Position numbers and translations under genes: made by a program. Under the pieces are notes generated by a model. It ran no database searches, had not been told where the DNA came from, and worked only from the letters and a program-made list of their open reading frames with translations. From assembly GCA_944324455.1 (NCBI GenBank), contig CALUWJ010000005.1, positions 1-64,000 of the forward strand: 64,000 bases of DNA. The letters are read 5' to 3'. Source of the DNA: Candidatus Gastranaerophilales bacterium (GTDB taxonomy: Bacteria > Cyanobacteriota > Vampirovibrionia > Gastranaerophilales > Gastranaerophilaceae). Below, piece by piece: positions 1-8,177 of the stretch. Each line of letters starts with the position of its first letter. Within the stretch, counting starts at the first letter, position 1.

Positions 1-243
1 CCATCAAAAGAACCAACAGTTGAACCATCAAAAGAACCAACAGTTGAACCATCAAAAGAACCAACAGTTGAACCATCAAATCCTGACAGTGGCGACGGCG
101 ATATGGATGCAGAAGATGGCGGTGCAGATTTTGATGATGATGTTGAGCCATCAAAAGAACCATCAGTTGAGCCATCAAAAGAACCAACAGTTGAACCATC
201 AAAAGAACCAACAGTAGAGCCATCAAATCCTGACAGCGGCGAT
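1..243 (+). repeat. two-level coding tandem repeat (24 bp unit inside a 147 bp unit)
   Basis: A 24 bp unit encoding PSKEPTVE is repeated head to tail at 1-72 and again, with point differences, at about 148-219. The segment from [10 protein letters not shown] to the next [10 protein letters not shown] recurs with a 147 bp (49-codon) period, at positions 73 and 220. Near-identity of the short units suggests recent expansion or contraction by slippage. Confidence 0.8.
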
Positions 244-447
244 GGCGATTTAGATACCGATGATGGTGGTGCAGATTTTGATGATGAACCGCCAACTGAA
301 GGCCTGGAACCACCAGTATCTAATGACGATGAAGGTGATTGTGATCCATTGCCGGAAGTATCTCAAGATGACAGCACAATTCCTGATGGCGAAGCTGAAT
401 TCGAAGATGCACTTAAAGATTTCTATGATTTAGTTGAAAATTCGTAA
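1..447 (+). CDS. acidic Pro/Ser/Glu repeat protein (3' part; start lies outside the window)
   Basis: The reading frame is open from base 1 to a TAA at 445-447, so the start lies to the left. The visible 148 residues are low-complexity and strongly acidic. They contain runs of an eight-residue unit, PSKEPTVE, joined by a longer acidic linker that begins [10 protein letters not shown] and contains DGGADFDD. The last 50 residues are non-repetitive, still acidic, and end in a predicted helix ([16 protein letters not shown]). There is no catalytic motif. Such segments usually act as extended stalks or spacers in surface or secreted proteins, but the functional part may lie outside the window. An intrinsic terminator follows. 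Function is not assigned. Confidence 0.75.
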   Translation, partial: PSKEPTVEPSKEPTVEPSKEPTVEPSNPDSGDGDMDAEDGGADFDDDVEPSKEPSVEPSKEPTVEPSKEPTVEPSNPDSGDGDLDTDDGGADFDDEPPTEGLEPPVSNDDEGDCDPLPEVSQDDSTIPDGEAEFEDALKDFYDLVENS

Positions 448-480
448 ATTTTAAATGTAAGTTACTGATAATACATTAAA

Positions 481-511
481 GACTTTAGGAAAAATCCTAA
501 AGTCTTTTTTT
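481..511 (+). terminator. intrinsic terminator of the repeat-protein gene
   Basis: A perfect 10 bp stem (GACTTTAGGA / TCCTAAAGTC) with a four-A loop is followed by a run of seven T. It lies 33 bases after the stop of the acidic repeat gene and just before the converging gene's stop. Confidence 0.85.
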
Positions 512-776
512 ACATTTCACAACATTTAAAGGCAAAAGCTTTAATATGTTTAGATGGGATATTTAACCATTTGTATTCTTTTCGATATTCACCTTCATGC
601 CATCTTACTATTGCATCTTTAAGGGTTACAATGCCTTCATAGCATTTTTCATGTCCCATTTCTTTGCAGCATTTATATAGCTGTCCTTCTATTTTTAAAT
701 TACCTAAACTGCATATTAAAATATCTGATTCCGTATGTTTAGATAATTCATATATAGCGTCATAAGTTTTACACAT
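510..776 (-). CDS. small cysteine-rich protein, function unknown
   Basis: This encodes 88 residues with seven cysteines, including two CC pairs (YKCCKEM and the C-terminal FKCCEM). There is no signal peptide or membrane segment, so it is probably cytosolic, possibly metal-binding or redox-active; that is inference from composition only. The start is well supported: AAGGAGG lies 7 bases before the ATG. That Shine-Dalgarno sits inside the 3' arm of the hairpin that ends the upstream gcv operon, so read-through RNA would have it paired. I do not recognise the family. Confidence 0.6.
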   Translation of the reverse strand: MCKTYDAIYELSKHTESDILICSLGNLKIEGQLYKCCKEMGHEKCYEGIVTLKDAIVRWHEGEYRKEYKWLNIPSKHIKAFAFKCCEM

Positions 777-818
777 AAAAAACCTCCTTTTAATTAATAT
801 TAAAATAGAGGTTTTTTT
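777..818 (-). terminator. gcv-operon terminator overlapping the next gene's ribosome site
   Basis: On the minus strand a 15-pair stem has one bulged A and a 10-base loop. The 5' arm is at 818-802 and the 3' arm at 791-777, ending in six U directly before the ATG at 776. It is correctly placed to terminate the operon ending with gcvPA (stop at 843). The 3' arm contains the AAGGAGG of the small Cys-rich gene. Confidence 0.75.
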
Positions 819-842
819 AAAACATTAGATTTAAATTGTAGC

Positions 843-2102
843 CTATATGCGAATTAATGATAAATTTTTAGCTTTTGAAATATATTCATTTATTTCAATA
901 TCATCATTTAATTCCGTTGAACTAACAAGGATATGGCTTTCATCAAGCTTAATTCCGGCTAAAATTCCTTGTTCTTTCATGTGTGCTAAAAATTTTTCGC
1001 TGTTACCTGCATTTATTGTAAATTCATCAAAAAATTCTTTATTTTTAAGCTCAAACCCTAGTTCTTGCAGTTTTTTTGCTAATTTATGAGCATTATCGTA
1101 TGAAGTTTGGGCAATTTTAATCAAAGCGGTTTTGCCTGTTTTTCTTAGATATAAATTAGCACAAAAAGCAATCAAGGCTTGATTTGAACATATATTTGAA
1201 GTTGCTTTTTCCCTTCTTATGTGTTGTTCTCTTGCTTGCAGAGTTAAACAATATGCGGTCTTTCCGTTTTTATCTATTGTTTTTCCGCATATTCTTCCGC
1301 TTAATTGTCTTTTATAAGCGTCTTTGCACGCAATAAAACCTGCATAGGCTCCACCGAAATTTAAATCAATACCTAAAGATTGAATATCTCCAACGGTGAT
1401 ATCTGATTTAGGCGGTTCAAATAAAACCATTGACATTAAATCAACACAAGCGATAATCAGTTCTTTAGAATTTCTTTTTGGCATATCAACAAGTTCACCA
1501 TATTTATTTGGCGTTTGATATAATTTTGCACATAAATCATCATTATTGCAATCACTGCCAACAATTAATTCAATATCACCCGCCCAAAGGTATGTTTTAA
1601 TAACTTCAAGATAATTTGGATTGATATTTTCATCAACAAAAACTTTGTATTTTTTAGTTATTCTTGCAGCCATTAAAATGGCTTCAGCACAAGCTGTGGC
1701 AGCATCATAAACAGAAGCATTTGATACATCTTGGTTTGTTAGTGTGCACATCATAGATTGAAATTCATACATAGATTCAAGTGTGCCTTGTGAAATTTCT
1801 GCTTGATATGGCGTGTAGCAAGATAAAAATTCAAATCTTGATGCCACATCTTTTATGCAAGCCGGAATATATCTTTTTCTTGAGCCTTGACCTAAGAAAT
1901 TTAAATAATTTGTCTTATTTAAATTTGCCAGTTTTTTAATTTCTTTTTGAGCCTCAATTTCATCATGCCCATTATCTAAATCAAGATTTTGCATTCTCGC
2001 TTCTTTTGGAATGCAATCAAAAACTTCTTCAATAGAACTTATTTTGATAGAATTAAGCATTTCTTTTCTATCTTGTTCATTTAATGCTTCAAAATTATAC
2101 AT
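843..2102 (-). CDS. gcvPA: glycine dehydrogenase (decarboxylating) subunit 1, P-protein alpha
   Basis: This is the N-terminal half of the split glycine-cleavage P protein, 419 residues (the family is about 440). Characteristic stretches include FLGQGSRKRYIPACI, SCYTPYQAEISQGTLESMYEF and DAATACAEA. In the split form the PLP lysine is on subunit 2 (gcvPB), which is not in this window. With gcvPB the enzyme decarboxylates glycine and passes aminomethyl to lipoyl-GcvH. It is the last gene of a six-gene operon, 11 bases after gcvH, and is followed by a terminator rather than gcvPB. The start is supported by AAGAGAA upstream of the ATG. Confidence 0.95.
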   Translation of the reverse strand: MYNFEALNEQDRKEMLNSIKISSIEEVFDCIPKEARMQNLDLDNGHDEIEAQKEIKKLANLNKTNYLNFLGQGSRKRYIPACIKDVASRFEFLSCYTPYQAEISQGTLESMYEFQSMMCTLTNQDVSNASVYDAATACAEAILMAARITKKYKVFVDENINPNYLEVIKTYLWAGDIELIVGSDCNNDDLCAKLYQTPNKYGELVDMPKRNSKELIIACVDLMSMVLFEPPKSDITVGDIQSLGIDLNFGGAYAGFIACKDAYKRQLSGRICGKTIDKNGKTAYCLTLQAREQHIRREKATSNICSNQALIAFCANLYLRKTGKTALIKIAQTSYDNAHKLAKKLQELGFELKNKEFFDEFTINAGNSEKFLAHMKEQGILAGIKLDESHILVSSTELNDDIEINEYISKAKNLSLIRI

Positions 2103-2113
2103 TTTATTTTCTC

Positions 2114-2491
2114 TTATTCAACTTCATCTTTGTAATCATTATATTCAAGAAGACCTTGAGAGTCTTGTTGAAAATCTTGCGGTTTAACTTTTATAAGCCA
2201 AGCAGAAAAGGCGTCATCATTAATTAATTCAGGTGAGTTGATTAATTGTTCATTTACTTCAATAACTTCTCCTGAAATAGGCATATAAATTTCGCTTGCA
2301 GCTTTTACAGATTCAATCGTAGAGAAAACTTCTTCTTTGTTAAAGGTTGTGCCAACTTCAGGAAGTTCAATAAAAACAATATCTCCTAATTGTTCAACTG
2401 CCCAATCAGTAAGCCCGATAGTTGCACATCCATTTTCTTCCAGCACCCATTCATGGGTTTTTGAACATAAAATTCCGTCAGGTATATTCAT
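2114..2491 (-). CDS. gcvH: glycine cleavage system H protein
   Basis: A 125-residue lipoyl carrier of the glycine cleavage system. The lipoylation site is Lys63 in ESVKAAS, preceded by the conserved LGDIVFIELPEVG strand region. It shuttles the aminomethyl group between the P and T proteins. It lies between gcvT (19-base gap) and gcvPA (11-base gap). The C-terminal tail after LIKVKPQ is slightly acidic and ordinary. The identification is secure. Confidence 0.96.
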   Translation of the reverse strand: MNIPDGILCSKTHEWVLEENGCATIGLTDWAVEQLGDIVFIELPEVGTTFNKEEVFSTIESVKAASEIYMPISGEVIEVNEQLINSPELINDDAFSAWLIKVKPQDFQQDSQGLLEYNDYKDEVE

Positions 2492-2510
2492 TTATTTCTC
2501 CTATAATTAA

Positions 2511-3677
2511 TTATTTTTTGTAGTTTTTCTTGATAAATGGTTTTTTCACTATTGTAGCATTATATAATTTATTTCTTACCATAATTTGTATTTTAGTGCC
2601 AATACTTTCTTTAATATTGTTAAGTTTTGCTACTAAATCAGAAGACAAATTTTCAAATTCTATCATGCAAAAGCCGATATTTTTTCCTAAAGTCGGGCTT
2701 GGTGCGCCTGATGTAACCATGCCTGCTTTTTTGTTATCAATATAAACTTCATAGTCATTTCTTGCAATTTGTCTATCATCCATAATAAAAGCAAAAAGTT
2801 TTTTTCTTAGCGGAGTTTGATTTAATTTTTGGGCTAAAATTAGGCTTTTGCCGTTGTAGTCTGCTTCTTTTTCTTTTGGAATAAAAAATCCCAAAGAGCT
2901 TTCTAATGGAGTTGTATTTTCATTTAATTCATGGCCATATAAGGGTAAACCTGCTTCTAATCTTAGAGTATCTCTAGCCCCTAAGCCAACAGGTACAACT
3001 TTGAATTCATCTTTATAAGATAAAATTTTATTCCATAATTTTGAAGCATATTTATGTTCAAATATTATTTCAAAACCGTCTTCACCTGTGTATCCTGTGC
3101 GAGTTAGAAAAACAGGGCAGTTATCAAGCATAGCTTTTTTAAAAGTGAAAAATTCAGGTTGATTATCTAAACTAACTCCCATTTTTTCTATGATATATTG
3201 GCTGTTTGGTCCTTGTAGAGCTAACATTGAAAAATCATCACTTTTATTTATTACTTCAACATCAAAATTTTGTGCTTCTTTTTTCATAAATGGTACATCA
3301 AAATCTATTCTGGAAGCATTAATGACAATAAGATAATCAATTTCATTAATTATATTTTTAGAATTATAAATAATTAAATCATCAATTAAACCGCCGTCTT
3401 TATTGGGAAGTTGACAATATATTGCTTGCCCTTCTTTTAATTGAGATAAATTTTGAGGAACGATTGATTCTAAAAATTTAAGGCTGTCTTTTCCTTTAAT
3501 GTAAACTTCGCCCATGTGTGAAACATCAAAAAGTCCTGCAAAATTTCTCGTTGCATTATGTTCTTTTATTATTCCTTCATATTGAACAGGCATAATCCAC
3601 CCGCCAAAAGGCACCATTTTTGCATTTAATTTAATATGTTCATCATAAAGACTTGTTTTTTTCTCTGTTGTTGTCAT
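2511..3677 (-). CDS. gcvT: aminomethyltransferase (glycine cleavage T protein)
   Basis: A 388-residue T protein, close to the usual 360-370 plus a basic C-terminal tail. It transfers the aminomethyl carbon from GcvH to tetrahydrofolate, giving methylene-THF and ammonia. Diagnostic parts are MVPFGGWIMPVQY and GLFDVSHMGEV near the N terminus, then LALQGPNSQ, RTGYTGEDGFEI and GLGARDTLRLEAGLPLYG. It starts 3 bases after the alr stop. Linkage to folD upstream fits its methylene-THF product. Confidence 0.96.
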   Translation of the reverse strand: MTTTEKKTSLYDEHIKLNAKMVPFGGWIMPVQYEGIIKEHNATRNFAGLFDVSHMGEVYIKGKDSLKFLESIVPQNLSQLKEGQAIYCQLPNKDGGLIDDLIIYNSKNIINEIDYLIVINASRIDFDVPFMKKEAQNFDVEVINKSDDFSMLALQGPNSQYIIEKMGVSLDNQPEFFTFKKAMLDNCPVFLTRTGYTGEDGFEIIFEHKYASKLWNKILSYKDEFKVVPVGLGARDTLRLEAGLPLYGHELNENTTPLESSLGFFIPKEKEADYNGKSLILAQKLNQTPLRKKLFAFIMDDRQIARNDYEVYIDNKKAGMVTSGAPSPTLGKNIGFCMIEFENLSSDLVAKLNNIKESIGTKIQIMVRNKLYNATIVKKPFIKKNYKK

Positions 3678-3680
3678 TTT

Positions 3681-4841
3681 CTACCTCACATATATTCTTG
3701 GTAAGCGCATTTTAAGTCTGCAAGTTAGTTCATAATTAATGGTATCAAGCTTTTTTGCCCATGTATCAATTGTGTCTTTTTGATTTTCTTTTCCTAAAAT
3801 GGTAATAACATCACCAACAGAACAATCAATATTTGAAACATCAAACATAACCTGATCCATTGTTATTCTTCCTATTTGAGGAATTACTTTATTATTTAAT
3901 GTAGCACAAATTTTACCTGATAATTTTCTATCTAATCCGTCGGCATATCCTATTGGAATTGTAGCTACTTTTGTATCTTTATCTGCAATATAAGTGTGTC
4001 CATAGCTTATTCCATCTCCTTTTTTTAGAGTGTGGATATTTGTTATTCTTGCTTTTAAGCCCATTACGGGAAGCATGGAATTCATAATTTCATTTTCTTT
4101 TGAAAAAGGACTTAAACCCCACATGATTATACCCATGCGCACCATATCAAAAGAATATTCAGGATATAAAAATATTGCAGGGGAATTTAGACAATGGATT
4201 TTAATTTTTCTTTTTTTAAACTCATCTTTAAATGGCTCAATAACATTTTTAAATTCTGTTATTTGTCTATTAAAAATTTGAGGATTTTCAACGTCTGCAA
4301 AATGTGTAAATATTCCTTTTAAATCAATATAGTCGGCATTTAAAACTTTTTTTGTAAATTCAAGTGCTTTATCTGAACTTATTCCTATTCTATTCATGCC
4401 TGTATCTATTTTAATGTGAGCTTTTATTTTTTTATTTAGTCTTTTATATAATTGTTGAGCAATTTCAAGGTGTTCATCATTAAAAATTGATATTTCAATA
4501 TCATATTTTATGGCATTTTCAAAAGCCCATAGGGGACTTGCACCCAAAACAAGAATTGGAGTTGTGATTTTATTTTCTCTTAGTTCAATCCCCTCGTCTA
4601 TGCTTGCAACGCCAAAATGTGTAACGCCACATGCAATTAAAGTAGGAGCACACATTAAAGAGCCATGTCCATATCCGTCTGCTTTGATAACTGCAAAAAT
4701 TTCAGGAGGATTGTTTTCATCAAGACAATGCTCTAAAAGATACTTTTTAATATTTAATACGTTATTTTCAAGATTGGTAAGATTAACTTCAACCCAAGCA
4801 TCTCTATTTTTATTAACAAATGTTCCTCTAAAATTTTGCAT
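3681..4841 (-). CDS. alr: alanine racemase
   Basis: A 386-residue PLP-dependent racemase that makes D-alanine for peptidoglycan. The PLP lysine is Lys53 in VIKADGYGHG, and the second catalytic base, tyrosine, is in ISYGHTY. The sequences RIGI, NSPA and PIGYADG also match the family. Its first base overlaps the last base of folD, indicating translational coupling. No glycine- or alanine-specific regulatory element is visible in front of it. Confidence 0.95.
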   Translation of the reverse strand: MQNFRGTFVNKNRDAWVEVNLTNLENNVLNIKKYLLEHCLDENNPPEIFAVIKADGYGHGSLMCAPTLIACGVTHFGVASIDEGIELRENKITTPILVLGASPLWAFENAIKYDIEISIFNDEHLEIAQQLYKRLNKKIKAHIKIDTGMNRIGISSDKALEFTKKVLNADYIDLKGIFTHFADVENPQIFNRQITEFKNVIEPFKDEFKKRKIKIHCLNSPAIFLYPEYSFDMVRMGIIMWGLSPFSKENEIMNSMLPVMGLKARITNIHTLKKGDGISYGHTYIADKDTKVATIPIGYADGLDRKLSGKICATLNNKVIPQIGRITMDQVMFDVSNIDCSVGDVITILGKENQKDTIDTWAKKLDTINYELTCRLKMRLPRIYVR

Positions 4842-5686
4842 TATTTTTTATTTTGCTCCAAAAATAATTCCCAAGTATTTTCCATTAAACAAGCTATTGT
4901 CATAGGTCCTACACCCCCAGGGACAGGAGTTATATAGCTTGCAACTTTTTTAACTTTTTCAAAGTCAACATCCCCTATAAGGCTCCTGTCGAATTGTTTT
5001 GTTATACCGACATCAATTACAACAGCACCTTTTTTAACCATGTCTGCCTTGATTAATTTAGGAATGCCTGTGGCAGAAACAATAATATCTGCTTTTTTTG
5101 TAATGGATTTTAAGTCTTTTGTTTTTGAGTGTGCCAGTGTTACTGTGGCATTTTCTTTTGTTAAAAGAGTTGCAGTGGGTTTACCTACAATATTAGAGCG
5201 TCCTATAACAACGGCATTTTGACCCTCAAGCTCTATATTATAAGCTTTTAGGAGTTTAATTATTCCTTTTGGCGTACAGCAAATTGCATAAGGATTAAGC
5301 CCGCAGTTTAATTTACCCACATTGATTGGATGAAAGCCGTCTACATCTTTTTTAGGGTCGATTAATTCAATTATTTGATTAGCGTCAAGGTGATTAAATA
5401 ACGGTAATTGAACTAAAATTCCATTAATTTGTTTATCTTCATTTAATTCATGGATTAATTTAATCAGTTGTCCTTGAGTAATTGATGAATCAAATTTATA
5501 TACACTTGACTTATAGCCAAGAGATAAAGACTGTTTTTCTTTTGATGACACATAAATTTTGCTTGAAGCGTCGTCATTTGCTAAGATTACTGCAAGCCCC
5601 GGTTTTTTTTCCGATTGTTGAACTTTTATTTTAAGATTTTCAAGTAAAGATTTTGCAACTTTTTTTCCATCTATAATAATTGCCAC
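4841..5686 (-). CDS. folD: bifunctional methylene-THF dehydrogenase / methenyl-THF cyclohydrolase
   Basis: A 281-residue FolD that interconverts methylene-, methenyl- and 10-formyl-THF. It shows the YVSSKEK catalytic lysine motif, ILVQLPLF, the VDGFHPINVGKL signature, the dinucleotide site GRSNIVGKP and the C-terminal TPVPGGVGPMT. It sits upstream of the gcv genes that supply methylene-THF. The gap to the upstream ATPase gene is 11 bases, and the stop overlaps the alr start by one base. Confidence 0.97.
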   Translation of the reverse strand: MAIIIDGKKVAKSLLENLKIKVQQSEKKPGLAVILANDDASSKIYVSSKEKQSLSLGYKSSVYKFDSSITQGQLIKLIHELNEDKQINGILVQLPLFNHLDANQIIELIDPKKDVDGFHPINVGKLNCGLNPYAICCTPKGIIKLLKAYNIELEGQNAVVIGRSNIVGKPTATLLTKENATVTLAHSKTKDLKSITKKADIIVSATGIPKLIKADMVKKGAVVIDVGITKQFDRSLIGDVDFEKVKKVASYITPVPGGVGPMTIACLMENTWELFLEQNKK

Positions 5687-5697
5687 TAATCTCTCCT

Positions 5698-6432
5698 TTA
5701 TTCTGTTTCAATTTGAGGTAAATTCATTCTTGGATAAAAAACCTCTAAATTTTGTGCTAATTCATCATAATTGATTTCATTTTTTTGATTAATTGTTCCA
5801 ATTAAATTTAAATCTAAGTCTTTGACAAGCGTCATTGCGTTGTTTAAATTTTCTTTTTCGGCTTTGTTGATAATTATTCCCATTTGACCGTTTAGCGCAT
5901 ATTTTCTTGATGAATTTGCAATTTTTGCGCTAAGTTCAATATCGCTTTTTTTACAGCCTGATACAATAATTGTTTCATCAATAGGATAATCTACAAGAGA
6001 ATTTAAATATTTTAAATCATATTCACAATCAATAATAACAAAATCATATCTTTCAATTAGTTTAATTAAAGAATCTCTGGTTAATTTTGTGCTTGGACAT
6101 TTGCAATCTTTTGGTGTAACAAGCCAAGAAGCAATCATATCAATATTTTCATCAACCTCAATTATAATATCTTCAATTGCCCAATCGATAAATTCTTGTT
6201 TAGTCATTCCATCAGGAATACCTGTTTTATATTCGTGTTTACCTGATTTTATTCCATAGATTGTGTTTCTTGTTTTAATTCCGAAACTGTCGGATAATTC
6301 TAAAGATAAATCATTATCAATTAATAGGATAGATGAATTTGAAAAATTTTTTCTTATTAATCTTGCAAATGCTCTAGTTAGAGTGGTTTTTCCGTTTCCT
6401 GATTTACCTATAAAAGCAATGGTTGATGTCAT
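5698..6432 (-). CDS. CooC-type (SIMIBI) P-loop ATPase, putative metallo-enzyme maturation factor
   Basis: 244 residues. The N terminus has a deviant Walker A, FIGKSGNGKTT, with signature Lys10 and P-loop Lys15, typical of the MinD/CooC/ArsA class. A CXC motif (Cys110, Cys112, in DCKCP) followed by a YDFVIIDCE strand resembles CooC proteins, which load nickel into CO dehydrogenase using a CXC pair at a dimer interface. No CODH, hydrogenase or urease gene lies in the window, so the client is unknown. It is the first gene of the folD-alr-gcv operon, with AAGGA before the ATG. The CooC-like assignment is good; the substrate metal is inference. Confidence 0.7.
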   Translation of the reverse strand: MTSTIAFIGKSGNGKTTLTRAFARLIRKNFSNSSILLIDNDLSLELSDSFGIKTRNTIYGIKSGKHEYKTGIPDGMTKQEFIDWAIEDIIIEVDENIDMIASWLVTPKDCKCPSTKLTRDSLIKLIERYDFVIIDCEYDLKYLNSLVDYPIDETIIVSGCKKSDIELSAKIANSSRKYALNGQMGIIINKAEKENLNNAMTLVKDLDLNLIGTINQKNEINYDELAQNLEVFYPRMNLPQIETE

Positions 6433-6464
6433 CTTTTTTCCTTATATTATTGCTTTTAGATTAT

Positions 6465-6470
6465 ATTATA
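6465..6470 (-). promoter_or_regulatory. -10 element of the cooC-like/folD/alr/gcv operon
   Basis: TATAAT on the minus strand lies 32 bases before the ATG at 6432, in the 166-base gap shared with divergent glgC. No strong -35 is evident. No glycine riboswitch-like structure was noticed in the leader. Confidence 0.45.
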
Positions 6471-6598
6471 AAATTGATTTAAATTAAAGTTATTATTAGT
6501 TTTGTTATAAAAAACATTACTCTAAAAACATATATTTGAATTATTGTTTTTAAAGCTTATAAAAAGTAAAATAAAGAGGTAGCAAGATAGGTGTTATT

Positions 6599-7837
6599 AT
6601 GTATCACGACAAAGTTTTAGCAATGGTTTTAGCGGGCGGGCAAGGAAAAAGGCTTTATCCTTTAACAAAAGACAGGGCAAAACCTGCTGTTCCTTTTGGC
6701 GGCAGATACAGAATAATAGATTTTGTTTTGAATAATTTTGTTAATTCGGGTTTTCATAAAATAAAAGTTTTAACTCAATATAAATCCGATTCATTGAATA
6801 AGCATATTTCAAGAGGTTGGAATTTATGTTCATCTATTGATCAATATGTTGACTTAGTTCCTGCTCAAATGAGAACAGACGGCAATTGGTATAAAGGTAC
6901 AGCGGACGCAATTTTTCAAAATATGAATCAAATAACTGATGAAAGTTTTTCTCATATTTGTGTTTTTGGCGGAGATCATATATATAAAATGAATGTACGT
7001 CAAATGCTTAATTATCATATTGAAAAAAAAGCCGATTTAACAATTTCAGCTATTGCAATTCCTATCGAATTGGCGAGTGAATATGGAATTATTGAAGTTG
7101 ATGATGATTGGAGATTAACAGGTTTTATTGAAAAACCAAAACATGTTCCAAAACATATTCCAAATGACCCGAAAAAGTGTCTTGCTTCAATGGGTAATTA
7201 TATTTTTGAACCTGATAAATTGGTTGAAGAATTAAAAAAAGATGCACTTGATGCAAATTCTTCACATGATTTTGGAAAGAATATTATTCCAAATATGTTG
7301 AAAAACGGTTCAAGGGTTTATATTTATAATTTTTCAAATAATACTTTTGAGGGTATGACAGAAGCTGAAAAAGGCTACTGGAAAGATGTTGGAAATGTTG
7401 ACAGTTATTGGCAAGCAAATATGGATTTGTTAGCATATTCTCCTGAATTAAATTTATATTCACCTGATTGGCCTTTAAGAACATATAACTATAATTTTCC
7501 GCCTGCAAAATTTATCTGGGACGAGGATGAGCGTGTGGGACTGGCGAAAAACTCCTTGGTTTCGGAGGGCTGTATAATTTCTGGCGGTATGATTTCAGGT
7601 TGTGTTTTATCGCCAAAAGTTAGAATAAATAGTTATTCAAGCGTGTGTGATTCTATTTTAATGGAAAATGTTACCATAGGAAGACATTCGCAGATTAATA
7701 GAGCTATTATAGATAAAAATGTTGAAATACCGCCTTATACAGAAATTGGGTTTAATAAAGAAGACGACCTAAAGCGTGGTTTCTATGTTTCACAGGGCGG
7801 AATAACCGTTGTTCCTAAAGGGGCAATTGTTGATTAA
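6599..7837 (+). CDS. glgC: glucose-1-phosphate adenylyltransferase (ADP-glucose pyrophosphorylase)
   Basis: A 412-residue enzyme making ADP-glucose for glycogen synthesis. The N-terminal nucleotidyltransferase domain shows VLAGGQGKRLYPLT, AKPAVPFGGRYRIIDF, WYKGTADAI and FGGDHIYKM. FIEKPK binds substrate. The C-terminal left-handed beta-helix includes YWKDVGNVDSYW and ends near residue 410. It is monocistronic here, transcribed away from the gcv operon, with AGGTG 8-12 bases before the ATG. No other glg gene is in the window. Confidence 0.95.
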   Translation: MYHDKVLAMVLAGGQGKRLYPLTKDRAKPAVPFGGRYRIIDFVLNNFVNSGFHKIKVLTQYKSDSLNKHISRGWNLCSSIDQYVDLVPAQMRTDGNWYKGTADAIFQNMNQITDESFSHICVFGGDHIYKMNVRQMLNYHIEKKADLTISAIAIPIELASEYGIIEVDDDWRLTGFIEKPKHVPKHIPNDPKKCLASMGNYIFEPDKLVEELKKDALDANSSHDFGKNIIPNMLKNGSRVYIYNFSNNTFEGMTEAEKGYWKDVGNVDSYWQANMDLLAYSPELNLYSPDWPLRTYNYNFPPAKFIWDEDERVGLAKNSLVSEGCIISGGMISGCVLSPKVRINSYSSVCDSILMENVTIGRHSQINRAIIDKNVEIPPYTEIGFNKEDDLKRGFYVSQGGITVVPKGAIVD

Positions 7838-7911
7838 TTAGTAGCAGTTAAATAGAGTTAAAATATTTGCAGAAATGAATTATTTTAATCACCCAATGCT
7901 TGTTGATATTT

Positions 7912-7968
7912 GTTCACTTTTCTTCTTTTTTCTCTCAAGCGGCGAAATGAAAAAGAAGAAAAGTGAAC
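7912..7968. repeat. 19 bp perfect inverted repeat in the glgC-prepilin gap
   Basis: Arms at 7912-7930 (GTTCACTTTTCTTCTTTTT) and 7950-7968 are perfect complements around a 19-base GC-richer loop. No T-run follows on either strand, so it is not an ordinary terminator. A partial copy of the right arm (AAAAGAAGAAAA) follows at 7971-7982. It is probably an intergenic repetitive palindrome. Confidence 0.6.
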
Positions 7969-8003
7969 CGAAAAGAAGAAAACTTCCGCCTGCCTCATAA
8001 TTA

Positions 8004-8049
8004 TTGGGCTTTCGCCCAAGTTATATATGTTTTGCTAAAGCAAAACATA
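8004..8049. repeat. two further compact hairpins in the same gap
   Basis: TTGGGC-TTTC-GCCCAA at 8004-8019, and a 10 bp perfect stem TATGTTTTGC-TAAA-GCAAAACATA at 8026-8049. With the 7912-7968 palindrome, these fill most of the 340-base gap between glgC and the prepilin-like gene. I see no gene there. Confidence 0.55.
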
Positions 8050-8090
8050 ATAAAATGTTGGTTAGGTATACTTATCCAATTTTAATTAAT

Positions 8091-8123
8091 AAAAGAAAAA
8101 GCCTTTTAATTTCTTAAAAGGCT
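8091..8123 (-). terminator. intrinsic terminator of the Cys-repeat prepilin gene
   Basis: On the minus strand the stem AGCCTTTTAA / TTAAAAGGCT with a GAAA loop is followed by TTTTTCTTTT. It is 55 bases past the stop of the minus-strand gene. Confidence 0.85.
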
Positions 8124-8177
8124 AAGATATCAAAACACAAAAAATAACATAAAATATGAAATTAAAAACACTGTCTT

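Noticed and set aside
4510-4905. 131-codon plus-strand frame antisense to alr/folD
   Set aside because: Shadow of two well-identified genes with no ribosome site or domain.
6433-6598. Possible glycine riboswitch before the gcv operon
   Set aside because: I could not find paired glycine-aptamer features in the 166-base divergent gap, and gcvT itself has only a 3-base gap upstream.
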